The notes: a model not told the origin generated them from the letters alone. Counted from the stretch's first letter, positions 18,901-31,053 are shown. The stretch is DNA of 64,000 bases from Siderastrea siderea (GCA_964030785.1 OZ034967.1:62898613-62962612), one strand, 5' to 3'. Numbers and translations are program-made.

Positions 18901-21900
18901 TCGCCTTAAAATGCTCTTAAGTACACAAACCTGGGCATGTAACTCTTCCACTTGTTCTCCAAGGTCTTTTGGAACCTCTTCGATATGAACAGACACTCTG
19001 GGTTGGGAATCTGTCAAAAAATCAAAGTTGGCAATGTCTATTACAAAAAACCTCCATTATCCTATGGAATCTTCATGAAAATTATTGGTTATGTCTTGTG
19101 ACCATGACAACTTAAAAATTCCTGGGCTGTTATTAAAGGTTCAGTTTTTTCCCATGTTTTGCAATGAAATGCTTTGTTCTGAAAAATTAATTTACTTAGA
19201 GTACTCTAGTACTCTGTTTCAATTTATGTCTCATAAATATCCTTATTTTTTATTATCCAATCCCCATACTCTTAATTATCAACACAACATGCATTTTCTG
19301 GAGTACTTGACAAGTTCAGATAATCAAGGTTCTACCATTCATCTGGGTCCCCAGAGGAATTAGGTCTGGAGTTAGTATGCAGTAAGTGTAAGTATTACAA
19401 GCAAACATGGGAACCAGGACTGACAAAAAATGAACGAACGAACGAATGCATGAAATCACATGGTCTTTTAAATATTAAGTTTCTCACCAACTGGAACATG
19501 GGCCTCTAAATCTTCGGCAGCTCTCAGCTCTTCTTCCTGAAGGACCTCAGCTAATCTGTTGATAAGAGTTGATATGGCAATTAGTGTCTGAAGCATAAAG
19601 AAACTAGAAGACTATTGTTTGAACACCTGTAAATAGGTTGTTAATTCAATAGCTCTTCCTCTCCAACGTCCAGCCACCAGAGAATTAATTTTGGGTGATT
19701 TAAGAGTTTTTTAAGGTTTCTGTAATCTGCTTGGTTTTAAGGGGGTGGGTGACTGGCCCACCGCCCAAGCCCCAACTTTTTGAGGCCTTATGTGCCACAT
19801 CGCATGAAACAGATAGGTGAAGGTGAAGGTGAAGATGATTTAAGATTTTGATTACATGCAGACTGCAAGAGTGAAGTATGCTTTCCAAAAATACAAAATG
19901 AGGATGTCCAGACTTGAAAGGGTATGATTCTTGAGTTCCTGGAGTCCACCCTAATCTTGTTCTAAAAAAAGATTAAGTTGCACTTCAGGCCTACATTTAA
20001 GAGGCTCATATGGCCACAGCTTACTTAACCTGCTTTCAGTAGCAAGAAGCAACTGGGAGACTGTGTAACTACTCTTCCCTGGCTGGGATGATAGACTACT
20101 GCAGGGTTACCTCCAGCAGTTTTTCCACTGGCAGCCATTTTAATTTTATTTTACACTAGGGTAGAGAGAGACAATGTGGAATACATTTTTTTGGCCACGG
20201 AAGACAATGCAGAAGCCAGCGTAGCCTTCAACTGCCAACCCTCCAATCTTCCAACAGTCTGAGATGCTGACCACTACACCACCACGTGCCTTAACCCTTT
20301 CACTCCCAGAATCAGTTATGGAGACATTAAGATGATTCTAACTTTTGAGTCTGTGGATGAAATTCTATGGTGTGACCATTCCAATGAAACCTCTTCAGCA
20401 GTACTTTTACATGGTACTATTTATATTTTAGTATTTCAAAATGAATTTGAAATTTGTCTTGAATTTTGATTTTAGGCACTCTTGGGAGTGAAAGGGTTAA
20501 ACAAATGGTACAGTTACTAGAAAAAAACAATTCATTCATGAAATGTCCTTTTGATTGTCCATTCTACCTCGCATTTTCTTCCAAGAGAAGCCTTGCCTCC
20601 TTTTCCAGAGTTTCAACTCTTTTCACTTCTTCTTTCAGTTTATCTGAAGTGGATGGATTTTCTGAAAGGCTGTCAATGTGATGGTAGAGAACTTTGTGTT
20701 GTGATGGTTTTTGTGTGTCCAGCAAATGCGACATGTAACTGTCATAGTCGTCCTGTAAAAACAATAACAACATGACAATACAATTAGTTTGTTCTGTATT
20801 CTTGAATAACAAGCCACTTTCTTTCCAATAATACTATTAACAACAATCCTGTCAATAACATTTAATGCTCTTGAGGCTTTACAGTGTATGGCAGTATTTT
20901 GCACTTTTTCAATTGAAGCAACCTTGCTTATAACTGCAATTGACTAGAAGCTAATGCACACATGCAGTATCATACACTGTACAATGTCATTGAAGTGGGT
21001 TAGAAACCTACATGTACAAAACAGATGACATTGGGAGACAATGATAAATTAAAATATATTGAAATTTGGAACAAAAAGTAATAATCAAACAGGAAGAGGA
21101 CAGAGTTTTAATTCAAAGATGTGGCATCCCGCGTTTCAGGACCTTTTAACATCACGATGATAATTAAATACAAATTATTACAAAAAGGTGAAGCTCACTT
21201 TGATTTTCTTTAAAAGAGGTCCAAATGTCTTTGACTCTGCAATGATCTCATCAAAACACTTGTTGTATATTTGAAGTCTGTGGAAATTTGGTCCTCTCTG
21301 GCTTGCTGCCTCCAGTGTGGCTAATTGCTAGAACAGAAAAAAATTATAATATTCAAAATAAACACCTACTGTCAAACATTCTCAAGCTTGATAAATGAAA
21401 GACATTCTAAAGCCTCCCAACTCCTGCTACAATTTGTTGCTTCACTGGAATACAGGCTGTTGTGCAGGTGACAGTAGTCCATTGGTCCAATTTCTTTGCC
21501 CACAACAGGTATTGCGCTTACATGCCATAGATTTTCAAAAATATTGACTGGGCATACACGTTGCTTTCGACATTGCTGATCCTAGCAGTATGCAGGACGC
21601 ATGTCACAAAGAACTCAGCAAATGTGACCTCACTCGCCACGAGTCTCGCAGTAGCTCAATGGTTAGAGCGCCCGACCCGACTCAGATTTTTTCTTTGTCC
21701 CACACTCGTGACAAACTGAATATTCCATCTTTCTCATTGATTGGGCATGTTCTCACCTGAGTAACGGTAGTCATTCTCTTAACAAATCAGGATGTCAAAT
21801 TGTGGTGTGTAAATTGGCATTTAAATGGGATATAAAGGATTCTCCTTGACAATTGATAATGCTGTGTTTTCTATTGTATTATTACTGGAATGTACTTTCT

Positions 21901-24900
21901 ACTAGAATAAATAATTTAACGCCATACCTTTGCAAGTTTCTGTTCCATGTTTCGTACATTCTTTTCTCCTGTAAGGACGCCTCTGTCATTTGCATCTCCT
22001 AAGTTCATTACCTGATCTCCAAACTTCTTAAAGCTGGCAAACTGGTCTGCTTTGGTTGGGTAACTCAGGTACGTCTCTACAAACGTTTGCCGTACATGCA
22101 AGTCTTCAGGCTTGGATTTGTCTCGCGAGGTAACAGCTGATGGATTTGAAAGGATAATTGGGAACTTGAGCATGGATTCTCCTGAACCAAGGACAGCAAC
22201 TGGAAGTTGAGTGTTCCCTTACAACCCGTTTACAGATGCCATCACATCCATAACAACAAGCCACCGGACATTAGAGGAAGGATGTTTTTCAGGAAATGAT
22301 GAGGAGCAAAACAAGCCAACAAAGAAAACATTCAACTTCAGGATAAAGTCTGTGGCTCATGAACATCTTATTTTACAACAACTATTAATATTATTTTAAG
22401 GACATCACAAAACTTAATTACATTAATATAGAAAATTACAAATCAAATGATATGATCTTCTAGGTTGTTATTAATATGATTTTCTAAGATACAGTACTAA
22501 GTATGAGAATGGGACAATAGTGACAGAGGTTGTGACTCTGGTGTCCAAGAACATGTGAGAGTAAAATAATGATCCTTGGTACAGTACCAACTAAGTTGGA
22601 TTGGTGAGTAAGGTGGACCAACCCGATCAAAATGTCTTGAACATGTAGGCAGCATTAACATATTAAACAGGAGAGGGCAGGGTCTTCTTGCCTACTGTGG
22701 AAAGAAGGCAAAAGTCCAGAGGGATGTATACTGTGTAAGCAGCAAATGGTCAACTGTAGATGGTAAGATCACTTGCTACAGTCTTATTTAAATAGTTAAA
22801 CAAACAAAAATTGATAGCTGGAAACAAATTGTCAAAGTTGCAGTGAGACTGATACGCTAGAGTTGGAAACATTTTCAATGATGGTTCTTGAACCTGTGCA
22901 CCCTATTTTGTGTTTACTTTAGCACCTGAAATCAACACCCTTACAAAGCAGAGAAAAAGAGAAAATTTATATCTATTGAACAGAAGTTAAGCACTGAAGC
23001 AAGCTACACTAACAGTTGGCCATGTGAATGACCATTAGCAAGAGGAGAATCCAAGAGTTGTTATTACCTTTGGTTTTTGTCAGTGGTATCATGATCTCTG
23101 GCAGTCGTAGCTCCTCTACATGAACCTTGTCTTTAGTTAGCTTGTCTGCTGCACTTGTGTCTTCTTTGACAGAAGTATCTTCCGCACCTTCCTCTGAATC
23201 TGGGCTCAATTCTGCTTCTGTTGAGCCAAATTATATTAAATACAGTTTTGGCTACATGTACCATCTACATGTATAATGAAAAATTAATTAACTCAATTGA
23301 GTTATGATACATTGTATATTAAACTACAGGCTTAAAAATACAGCACTTTTGTAAGGGACAGAAAATAAGAACAGGGACAATATCTCCAAGTCTGTATTAA
23401 GCTTAACTGTAAAGCTTGCACGACTTTAACTTCTGCACAACTGTATACCTTGTTCCTCCCCCCTCCCCCCCCCAACCCCTCTCTTGGTTGGAGTGCCCAC
23501 AGTCTAGCACAGGACATCCAGCTTTTTTTAAGTTTTGTCATTTGTTAGTTCCTACAGCTGTAAATGTGTTTATATTCCTAGGGAGAATTAGGAGACAATC
23601 TGGAGAAAAGTTTGTAAACCACAATCAATAACAACACACTCATTTCCCTGTATTGTATATTATATTCTGGATGTTTGTCACATTTTTAATTAAAAGACCT
23701 TCATGAACTATGAGAACAAGGTACAAGAAACTTCTGTATTGTCATTCTCCAGTGGCTACTTACTGAGTGCGATATTTCTAATCGGCCCCAGACTGAACTC
23801 CACAAGGCGATCTGCCATTGTTTTATGTCTGAGTTCTGTTGAGCTCAATTGACCTTTTCTCACAGGAAGATCAACAAGATGGCTTGGGGGCTTTAGTCTG
23901 CAAATTATAAACATCCGTGAAATCAGCTCAGACTTACTTCTTTAAATTATACACACCACCCGAGGTCACCTTCAGGCTTTGAAACTTTGGAACTTTTAAT
24001 TATGCCTTCCTTACCACAGCTGCATTATCCCTACCAATTGTTGACCATTTTGAATTCCTAAATTTCTAAATATGTTAAAATTCACTTTGCTTCCAGCAAC
24101 TCTTCTAAGTTTAAATACTTATATTTAGAATCTCAATTGGTGAAAAAATTTCTTTGCTTGCTTCCTATCCTGCCAGTCGGCACCTACCCATGAACCATGA
24201 TATTGCAATATTCCTGAACATAAACAAAGACCTTAGTCTAATTTTGGATACATCTGGTCAACAACCTGTATAAATTAACACCAGTTCTTTCTCAACAACC
24301 AGAAAGAATTTATTCAATTGTTCTTGAGCAAATGAATTCCTGGTGATTTCATTTGTTTGAGGACATACCGTGTGGCACTAAATTTTTGCGGGTGCTAATT
24401 TTTGTGATTTTTGAGGGCTTTTTCACAATCTGCAAAAAAAATTTCTTGCATAAATTTTCTCTGCAAAAATTTACTCCACAGTGGAAATTATATACAAACA
24501 TCTCCTTTTACATGTAATGTATCATGTTGGTACTCATCTACTTAAATGGTCTCTTTTGTTCAGAAACAAATGAAATTGCATTTGGTACACTACTGTATCA
24601 AGCATTTAACTCTTAAAAGCTTTAAAGAAAAGGATCATCTGTGGGTACTCCATTGATTAACTCATTAATGTTTTATACATCTGCATGTTGTTCACCTGTA
24701 TTCGATTGTATGTATTCAAAATTGAGAATCTATAATTCCAAATAGAAGGCAACTTCCTGAAAAATGCCAAAATTTTAATTTCCCAGCAAGAAAAACCAGT
24801 TTCTCCTAATCGTAAATATTAGCTCCCACAAAACAAAAAATCGCCCATTCACAAACTTAAACTCTTGCAAAAATTGTGTTGTTCCAGAAAATATCCATAC

Positions 24901-25699
24901 TCCCCCATGGAGGGTTTTTCAGTTTGAACTCCCCACCCCTCTGGAAATTCCAGTTTAGGCTCATACTTTCCAGTTTGGCCTTTAAGACCCCCCTCCCCCT
25001 TGAAATTTCCAATGACCCTCCGTGGTGGGGGTATGGATATTTTCTGGAACCACACATTTAGTGCTACACAGTATCATGCTCCGTGGGTGGAAGAAGGTCA
25101 GACAACAGGCTATAAAAGACTACAAATTATAAGAAGGGCCATAATTGCAACAGACACGCGATTAATTTATACTGCTTCATCAAGATATTACATACTCTCT
25201 CTCTCTCCAAATGTATTATGCACCTATCAATGTTAAGCTTCATGTAGTGGGGTGGGGTGGGTTGCCATGCAGATGTGGGGCATTTCCTTTCTTTGCTTAA
25301 AAGGGAAGCAAATTGCCTGATTTGACCCACTTTTTGGGCCGCAAGTGGGGATTTGAAAAACAAAATCTTCACAAAACGCCAAATTCTCTTCGGATTCCCG
25401 ACCTTCCCCTTCTACTACGTCTAAATATAAACTGTAAGTGTGTCAAAGACTACAGTCAGATGGTTATATTTATGGCTGAAGTTTAGACCCATAAAATACT
25501 GACTGTTTTTGAGCTTAACTCACCGAATTGGCGGTTTATCCGATGTCTCCCATCTTTTATGGCGTGCTTCTGGAGGTTTCAATAACTTTTTTGGATTCAG
25601 GTGACCACTCGTATATGTTTTAATATCCTTCCTGTGAACTTCATACACAGTTTCAAGTAAATTTTTCAGAGACGACGCTGCTCGTCCTTCGTCCGCCAT
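15995..25699 (-). CDS. Coiled-coil protein with TSNAXIP1_N-type domain (C6orf118-like)
   Basis: Twelve coding exons read on the minus strand: 25524-25699, 23764-23897, 23068-23217, 21928-22181, 21199-21327, 20568-20752, 19488-19555, 18931-19010, 18698-18805, 18485-18538, 17276-17337, 15995-16067. All junctions keep frame, giving 490 residues. The start MADEGRAASSLKNLLETVYE is followed by VHRKDIKTYTSGHLNP. Residues about 170-300 (YLSYPTKADQFASFKK, then RLQIYNKCFDEIIAESKTF, then GPLLKKIKDDYDSYMSHLL) have the spacing of the translin-associated-factor-X-interacting N-terminal domain. After about residue 300 it is Glu/Lys/Leu-rich coiled coil (EEVKRVETLEKEARLLLEEN). I recognise this as C6orf118-like with moderate confidence; TSNAXIP1 itself is the alternative. 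It shares an 87-bp promoter with LYRM2. Family members are linked to ciliated cells and testis, which is known for the family, not shown here. Confidence 0.8.
16185..16568. mobile_element. TTAA-flanked MITE in last intron of the coiled-coil gene
   Basis: Inverted ends AGGGGCATAGTCACG and CGTGA-CTATGCCCCT are flanked by TTAA at 16181-16184 and 16569-16572. It is 384 bp without coding capacity and fits a piggyBac-mobilised MITE, although a 3-bp TTA duplication (Harbinger type) cannot be excluded. Confidence 0.7.
17605..17905 (-). mobile_element. tRNA-headed SINE, copy 1
   Basis: Read on the minus strand, it starts with GCTGTGGTGTAGTGATTACG, which resembles the A-box half of a tRNA (TGGTNTAGTGGTTA). 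The body matches a second copy at 20040-20290 (GGGTAGAGAGAGGCAATG against GGGTAGAGAGAGACAATG). It lies in an intron of the coiled-coil gene in sense orientation. Confidence 0.6.
18160..18245. repeat. Pyrimidine-rich low-complexity stretch
   Basis: A C/T-rich run (CTCCCCCACCCCCACCCCCC type) in an intron of the minus-strand gene, so it is purine-rich in the transcript. No function is seen. Confidence 0.6.
20040..20290 (-). mobile_element. tRNA-headed SINE, copy 2
   Basis: The minus-strand head GGCACGTGGTGGTGTAGTGG and GTCAGCATCTCAGACTG resembles a tRNA 5' half; the body matches the element at 17605-17905. Its head abuts the TTAA of the MITE at 20295. Confidence 0.65.
20295..20496. mobile_element. 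piggyBac-type MITE
   Basis: Perfect inverted ends CCCTTTCACTCCCA and TGGGAGTGAAAGGG are flanked by TTAA at 20291-20294 and 20497-20500. The CCC start and the TTAA duplication are the piggyBac hallmarks. It is 202 bp and non-coding, in an intron just downstream of the 20568-20752 exon. Confidence 0.85.
21643..21720 (+). mobile_element. tRNA-derived SINE fragment
   Basis: TCTCGCAGTAGCTCAATGG and TTAGAGCGCCCGAC match a tRNA D-arm/A-box, but no full cloverleaf or B box follows; the next bases (CTCAGATTTTTTCTTTGTCC) are the usual tail of cnidarian tRNA-SINEs. Confidence 0.55.
24365..25074. mobile_element. TA-flanked MITE (outer element)
   Basis: Ends CCGTGTGGCACTAAAT (from about 24368) and ATTTAGTGCTACACAG (to about 25071) are complementary with few mismatches and flanked by TA, as for Tc1/mariner-type insertions. 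The interior has palindromic AAAAATTT-rich DNA. It is interrupted near its right end by the element at 24876-25055. Confidence 0.65.
24876..25055. mobile_element. MITE nested inside the outer MITE
   Basis: Inverted ends GTGTTGTTCCAGAAAATATC and GATATTTTCTGGAACCACAC, 180 bp. It is flanked by ATT at 24873-24875 and 25056-25058. Removing it restores GCAAAAATTTAGTGC, which is the expected mirror of the outer element's left end, so the insertion order is clear. Confidence 0.8.
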
Positions 25700-25786
25700 G
25701 TTTGTTGTTGATTCGTCGCCTTGGCAGATACCTCGTTCCTCGTTCCAGATCCCGAAGATATACAGGCTTGGCTGCTTAGCAACAAG
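25700..25786. promoter_or_regulatory. Bidirectional promoter between the coiled-coil gene and LYRM2
   Basis: The two start codons lie head-to-head 87 bp apart, so both 5'UTRs and the core promoters must overlap or start inside the opposite gene. No TATA box is evident. It holds an X-box-like site at 25770-25783. Confidence 0.7.
25770..25783. promoter_or_regulatory. X-box-like (RFX) site
   Basis: GGCTGCTTAGCAAC is an imperfect palindrome; on the minus strand it reads GTTGCTAAGCAGCC, with one perfect GTTGCT half-site, a 2-bp spacer and a weaker second half. RFX factors bind such sites in promoters of ciliary genes. It fits a ciliary role of the minus-strand gene, but this is inference. Confidence 0.45.
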
Positions 25787-27785
25787 ATGGCGGCTGGAAA
25801 GTTGCCTCAAAATGCCCTCACATTGAAGCAGGTAAGAGGGTAAAAAGCAGTACGAAATAGGAACCGTTTTCCATTTTATTGTAAATTTATTGAATTTTTC
25901 ATATACAGCATAGGCTATGGTGTTTTTCTCTTTATAGTTCTTTCTAAGACGGCAAGTTTTAAGCCTCTACAGGGAAATTCTTCGAACCTTACGGGAAGTC
26001 CCAAATGAAGACCACAAGAAAGAGCTTGCGGACTGGGCAAGAGCAGAGTTTAAGAAAAACAAACACGAAAAAGATGAGGTAGCTCATATTCAGAGCAGCT
26101 ATGAATGCGTGAATGTAAATGGTGTAGTTCGAGTAGTTTGCCAGGGAACCAGTTTTGAATAATACAAATTCCCCCCTCCCAACTTAACAGACTATTAAAC
26201 TACTAGTGTCTAAATCTAAATCTAAATCTTATACTGTGCAAATCTCCCTCATGGGATATATGTGCACAGGGAACGGTCAGCGGTTAGTTAGTCATAGTAA
26301 TGGCTTTTACTGATTAAATCGTTGTTTTGGTCTCACATGAGGGTGGACTTGAAGTGTATGAACTTTTATCGGGACGTTCCATTTTTCATTCGCATCCTCA
26401 CAAAGGATAATGAGCCTTTGCTATGGGGGTTAGGATTTTTCTTCAAAGGAGCCGGCATAATGTGAAAGGCTTGGATTTTTTCTTCAAAGGAGCCGTCAAC
26501 ATTTTGAACCCCTGGGATTTTTCTTCAAAAGGTCATTTGCCATTAAAACTGGATCACAAACTGATGACTATGGTTAAAAGGAACCGATCACAATGAGATG
26601 GGTGTGGTATTTTGCCAGGAGATGCTCGGAAGTGCAGGAGACAGTTTTCTTTGGTGGGAGGAGGGGTGTATTGCAGGATAGTTTTAATCCAGGGTATCGA
26701 AATCAAATATTCAGTAATCAAACTTAGTTGTTTGATTGAGTTTGATTCTGTTTGGCAATCAAGTGAAATATTGAACTTACAAAAAAAGCTGTGAAATGAA
26801 CAAAAGTTCCAAATACATAATTATAAATGCTGAGCTTTGACCCATGTTTTTCACACCTTACCAATTCTTTAGCGGCCCATTTCTGATGTCAGCTTTTGTC
26901 TCGGGCAATGACACAAATGGCACAAGAAAAGTTGCCAGGATAACTGATGGGGTTGCTAACATCTAGGTAATTTCCAACAAATTTTCCTCAATCTGCGCGA
27001 TTAGCTTAGCAATGTGATATAAACAATCCAAGTGGCATTCATTCCTGAAACATGTATGGTTCAAATGTTTCAGTGGCAAGAAGTTTTATTAATGGTCATA
27101 CAAACATTTTGACATGAGTCAATGTTTTCAGCTCCTCGTTTTCTGCAAATTTGACCTGGAAAAAAAATTGCTTACAAAAACCATCTACTTTTACTTTCTT
27201 CTCATAACTGCGACTAATGTAAGCCAAAGGATGAAATATTTTTGTCACTTGTTCAGATTTTGCTTTCCACGTAAAGTAAATGGCCGAAAGGATGCAGAAC
27301 TTGGTATTTTGTATTTTGGTTGTTACATTGGATTTCTGGACAAAACAAAATCCTGTTTGATTTTGGTTTGGAAATGAACCACAGAAAATTTTGTGTTGCA
27401 TGTTGTTCAATGACTAAATTACTTCCAACTGAATAGTTTGCTTTAGGCTCTATTGAGTTCAGCTAAGTTTGATAAACAACTATCCAGTTCAATCTTGTTT
27501 GATTTGATATCCTGGGTTTCAAAGGAGTGTAGAGCTTGTGGGAGCTGGGTCAAAGAGTTGGGGGCCCAAAGAGAAAGATAACCGAGCAAAATGTTTCATT
27601 TGAACAAAACGGAATTACCCTAAGGGGACTGCAGGCTCCTGTGGACCCTGGATCCACGACTGTTCATGTTAACAGCAGGTGTTTTCTGCTCGCACTCCTT
27701 TTCTTAGATCGTTATCAAGATGATGCTTTCACGAGGCCGACTCACATTGCAAGAAATTTCATCTGCAATTAACTTGGCCAAGTGA
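25787..27785 (+). CDS. LYRM2: LYR motif-containing protein 2
   Basis: Three coding exons: 25787-25831, 25938-26078 and 27708-27785, all phase 0, giving 87 residues (human 88). The start MAAGKLPQNALTLKQ is followed by FFLRRQVLSLYREILRTLRE with the L25-Y26-R27 motif, then the conserved DWARAEFKKNK segment with its phenylalanine. The last exon (KMMLSRGRLTLQEISSAI) matches the C-terminal helix and ends in AK. LYRM2 is a small mitochondrial LYR protein; family members bind acyl carrier protein, and LYRM2 is associated with respiratory complex I assembly. Intron 2 (26079-27707) is repeat-bearing. It is head-to-head with the coiled-coil gene. Confidence 0.93.
26432..26531. repeat. Short tandem motif in LYRM2 intron 2
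   Basis: Three copies of GGATTTTTCTTCAAAGGAGC-type sequence at about 26433, 26472 and 26515. It is probably the inside of a dispersed element, but its borders were not found. Confidence 0.55.
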
Positions 27786-28219
27786 ATTCCAAGCTATGTA
27801 CTGCTAAAGCTGCTGTATCTTCAGAGACAAGTCATCAGCTCCAGTCAGTTTGTAAAGCTGGTCAGTTTAGTTCAAGAGGAGAAGAATCAGGAAACTTTAG
27901 AGCAATCATATTGATGGCAACACTTGAATGAAAAGTACAGAACTAGCTTAAAAGTATTACCTTTTGATTAAACTGTTATGTCAAAGCTTGACATTTCAAG
28001 GCAAATTTGAGATGTTTTGAGTTGACATAAACTTGTGTGATATTTGCCTAAATAATCACCTAGTCTCATTTTAACCTGAGTGTCAGGCCCTCTTTTAACT
28101 TAAAAGGTAATGTTCCCTAATAGAACCATCTACAAAAGAAAACTTAGACACCTATGGCATTCAAATTATAGAGAGAAAGCACTTATTGGAGCATTCTGGT
28201 ACAATGTACAATAGTAATT

Positions 28220-29065
28220 CAGGGCTTGAAATAACGGCCGGTCAACGGACAATGTCCGGTCAAAAATAGGTTTTGTCCGGTCAAATCCTTGGATGGCTGG
28301 ACAATTTGTCCGGTCGTTTACCCTTGTAAAGAAAATTTTAAATTTTTAAAGCTTCAACATTATTGGCGTTCGTGAATGAAAAGGAGAAAGACAGAACGAG
28401 ATACTACCAGACCAAAAACTTTTAACAAATGATTCATAATAGTGGTTGTAAAATTTCCGGTGGTTGCAAATTTTCGCTTTGTCATTCATCAAGCCGTCAC
28501 CGCAAATTAGCGGGTGTTCCGGAGAAAGCGTGTGTAGCGGTGTGAATTAACAGTGCCTCTCAGTGTCGGTACAAAGGTCCGGTCCAATAAAAAGAAAGCA
28601 AGTTTACATTTATTTGTCGACTTGTCGACATTTTGTGTGAATCACTCTAGGTCTAAATTCCGAGATTGACGAAACATCCCTGAGAGGTGATTTTCAAGGG
28701 AAACAAACCATTTAAACAGAAAGTTCACATATTCCATCAACTTCACGACTTAAGTAGGTATTAAAATTTAACCGTATAGAAGACAAAGAACTGAAGCGAT
28801 AGTTGTATGCACAAATGTAATATTGATTCTGACGAACTTTGCGGCTGTACCGTGCGTTCCAGCATTGAGTTCGAGGCTGCATGTACAATAAAGGCGTAGA
28901 AAATGTACTTGCTTGATATGTAAACATTATGCGGGGGGAGGGGGGATTTTATAGAGATATGACGTAATGGATATTTGTCCGGCCAAAAATGGGTTGTGTC
29001 CGAGCAAAAATAAGTTTGACCGGACAACTTGACCGGCGCCAGCCGGGAAATTATTTCAAGCTCTG
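28220..29065. mobile_element. MITE-like element, CAGGGCTTGAAATAA ends
   Basis: The end CAGGGCTTGAAATAA and its mirror TTATTTCAAGCTCTG are flanked by GTAATT at 28214-28219 and 29066-29071. Sub-terminal copies of a GTCCGGTCAAAAATAGG motif occur at both ends. The 846 bp show no transposase. A hAT-like relation is possible from the CAG/CTG ends, but the 6-bp duplication is atypical. Confidence 0.7.
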
Positions 29066-29683
29066 GTAATTATGAAATTAATCTTATGCCTAGAGTAAAA
29101 ATTCATCACTACTATTGAATACAAAAATGTTAATTATTCTCATTTTTGTATATTTTTAAAATAGTAATGTTAATGAATTTTTACTTTAAGCATATAATTT
29201 TTTGTCATAGGTTTGTTACAGACAGCTGAATTTAAGGATTTTTGTTGTTCTTACTGCATATAGAAGCATATCTGCTGAAGCAATTTAGTCAACATAATTC
29301 CAAATTTAACACCCCCCCCACCCCCAAAGAGTTTTTAATCAAAACCATGGAAGTCAACTCCAGAAGCCATGAAATAAGTGTGATAAAGCCTGCAAATGTC
29401 AGTATTGTATATCCCTTGGACCCACAGCCTCATTTTCTGTATGTGTCTTAATTTTAAAATGCCTCCGTTCTCAGGATTTAGCTCTTATAACAGTGAGAAG
29501 GGTTATCCACATCCAAGGGCAATCTTTTCTATAATTATGGAAAACTACAATAGCTTACACACAAAGCTATGGAAACTTGACAAACTGCGTGTACAGTGTG
29601 GTCATAGTTAGTGGTCTGGTTTTAATAATGCTATTTTTTACAAACAAGTATTCATGCAAGGCTTCCTACATACTAGACGTAAT

Positions 29684-30023
29684 CAGTGTTCTTACCAGGA
29701 TTTTCTAGTTTGGGGTAAGGGGGTCACAAGGGAGAAAAGCGGGTCACAATTAAGATCCAGTTAAGTTAACATTTTACTCACAGCTCTGATTTAGAGTAAA
29801 TACCTCATACTTTCTTAGATAAAAAATGTTCAGTGTCTCAATGAAGACATCATAACCAATTAAATTTTGGTTTACATTAAAAAGAAATGTACGTATGTTA
29901 CTTGAGGCGTTTTTTTATGTTGTTTCTTTTTCCTTTGTTTGCACCCTTGGGACCCCTTGGGCTAATTCTAGTGCGGCATTTCCTGAAAGAGTGCTGCAAT
30001 GCCGCAGTCTGGTAAGAACACTG
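29684..30023. mobile_element. hAT-like MITE, CAGTGTTCTTACCAG ends
   Basis: Perfect 15-bp inverted ends CAGTGTTCTTACCAG and CTGGTAAGAACACTG, 340 bp apart. The CAG/CTG form suggests hAT. The flanks share only GTAAT or so, so the target duplication is not secure. Confidence 0.65.
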
Positions 30024-31053
30024 CTGGTAATTTTGCTTAGAAGACCTCTCATAAAAATCACATTGCCTTTCCCTGAAACTCTAATGTTAGCAAACAGATT
30101 GGTCAATTAGCTAACTCTTTTTTTGACTGAAAGAGTAGTAACCTTAGAACAGTGCTGTAATAGTAAATTATTACTGAGATGTTCTAGCATTCTTTGCAAG
30201 AATGTGGGCATTGACTCCGAACATTTTCATAAACGCAATATCCCTTGGCTGCATATTGAGAGCACTTGCTGTTGTGATCCTCGCAGTCTGATGAAAAAAA
30301 AAAAGAATTAGAAAAATATCCTTTAGTGTATGGATCCTGTGATATTTAGTTAAAAACTGTATTTCTGAAAACTCTATAGAAACACTAAATTTTTCATTGT
30401 GTTATTTTCTAAACGAAATTAAAACATTTTCTTTGTTTCTAAAGATGGTTCGTGTTTTACAACATTTTCTCATTCGCCCATGCTGCTACATGCATTTCTA
30501 TCACTCCTTACAGTACAAAGCTAAATTTTGGCGTGCTCCCATTGATCACGTAACGCGATCGTGTTTCTCCTCAGCGGGCGCCTATCATCGTATAGTGCCC
30601 GTTTTTGGCAATTTTCGCTCAAATTTGGCATTGTACAATAAAAACAAGAGAGGCCTTTTGTCTCAGGTCCTATATGTGATAGGTTCCCTCCGAAATTTGA
30701 TGTTCAAACTTCATACAAGGCCTCGAACGTAATATTTGTAGCAAACATCAAATTTCCTCGGGAAACCGATCACACGATATGCCTTCGACAGAAGAACTCT
30801 ACTGTTTAATTGGAAACGCGGAAAATGTTTTCCAGTTCTTTATAAATATTAAACTATTAGATTGGGCAGTTTCATTGCATATTTTCAATCTCTACCAAGG
30901 CCTAAAAGGTATTCGCTGAGTCTGCGTAAGATATAAAGTGCATCGGCCAATTCTAGCATCACCCACTCCCTCCTCCGAGGGCTGTTGACGCATCTTCTCA
31001 CATTTTGCTTCCCTTTGTCTTCTTACAATTATTAAAAACTACTTCATGATGCA
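30024..31053. other. Intergenic DNA, no gene recognised
   Basis: Open frames at 30123-30311 and 30397-30732 have no recognisable domain. A dispersed repeat (GCTAAATTTTGGCGTGCTCC) near 30521 also occurs near 4625. Confidence 0.5.

Noticed and set aside
21643..21720. Functional tRNA gene
   Set aside because: Only the D-arm half is tRNA-like; no anticodon stem, T-arm or acceptor pairing follows. It fits a SINE head. The same holds for the heads near 17900, 20290, 61830 and 61890.
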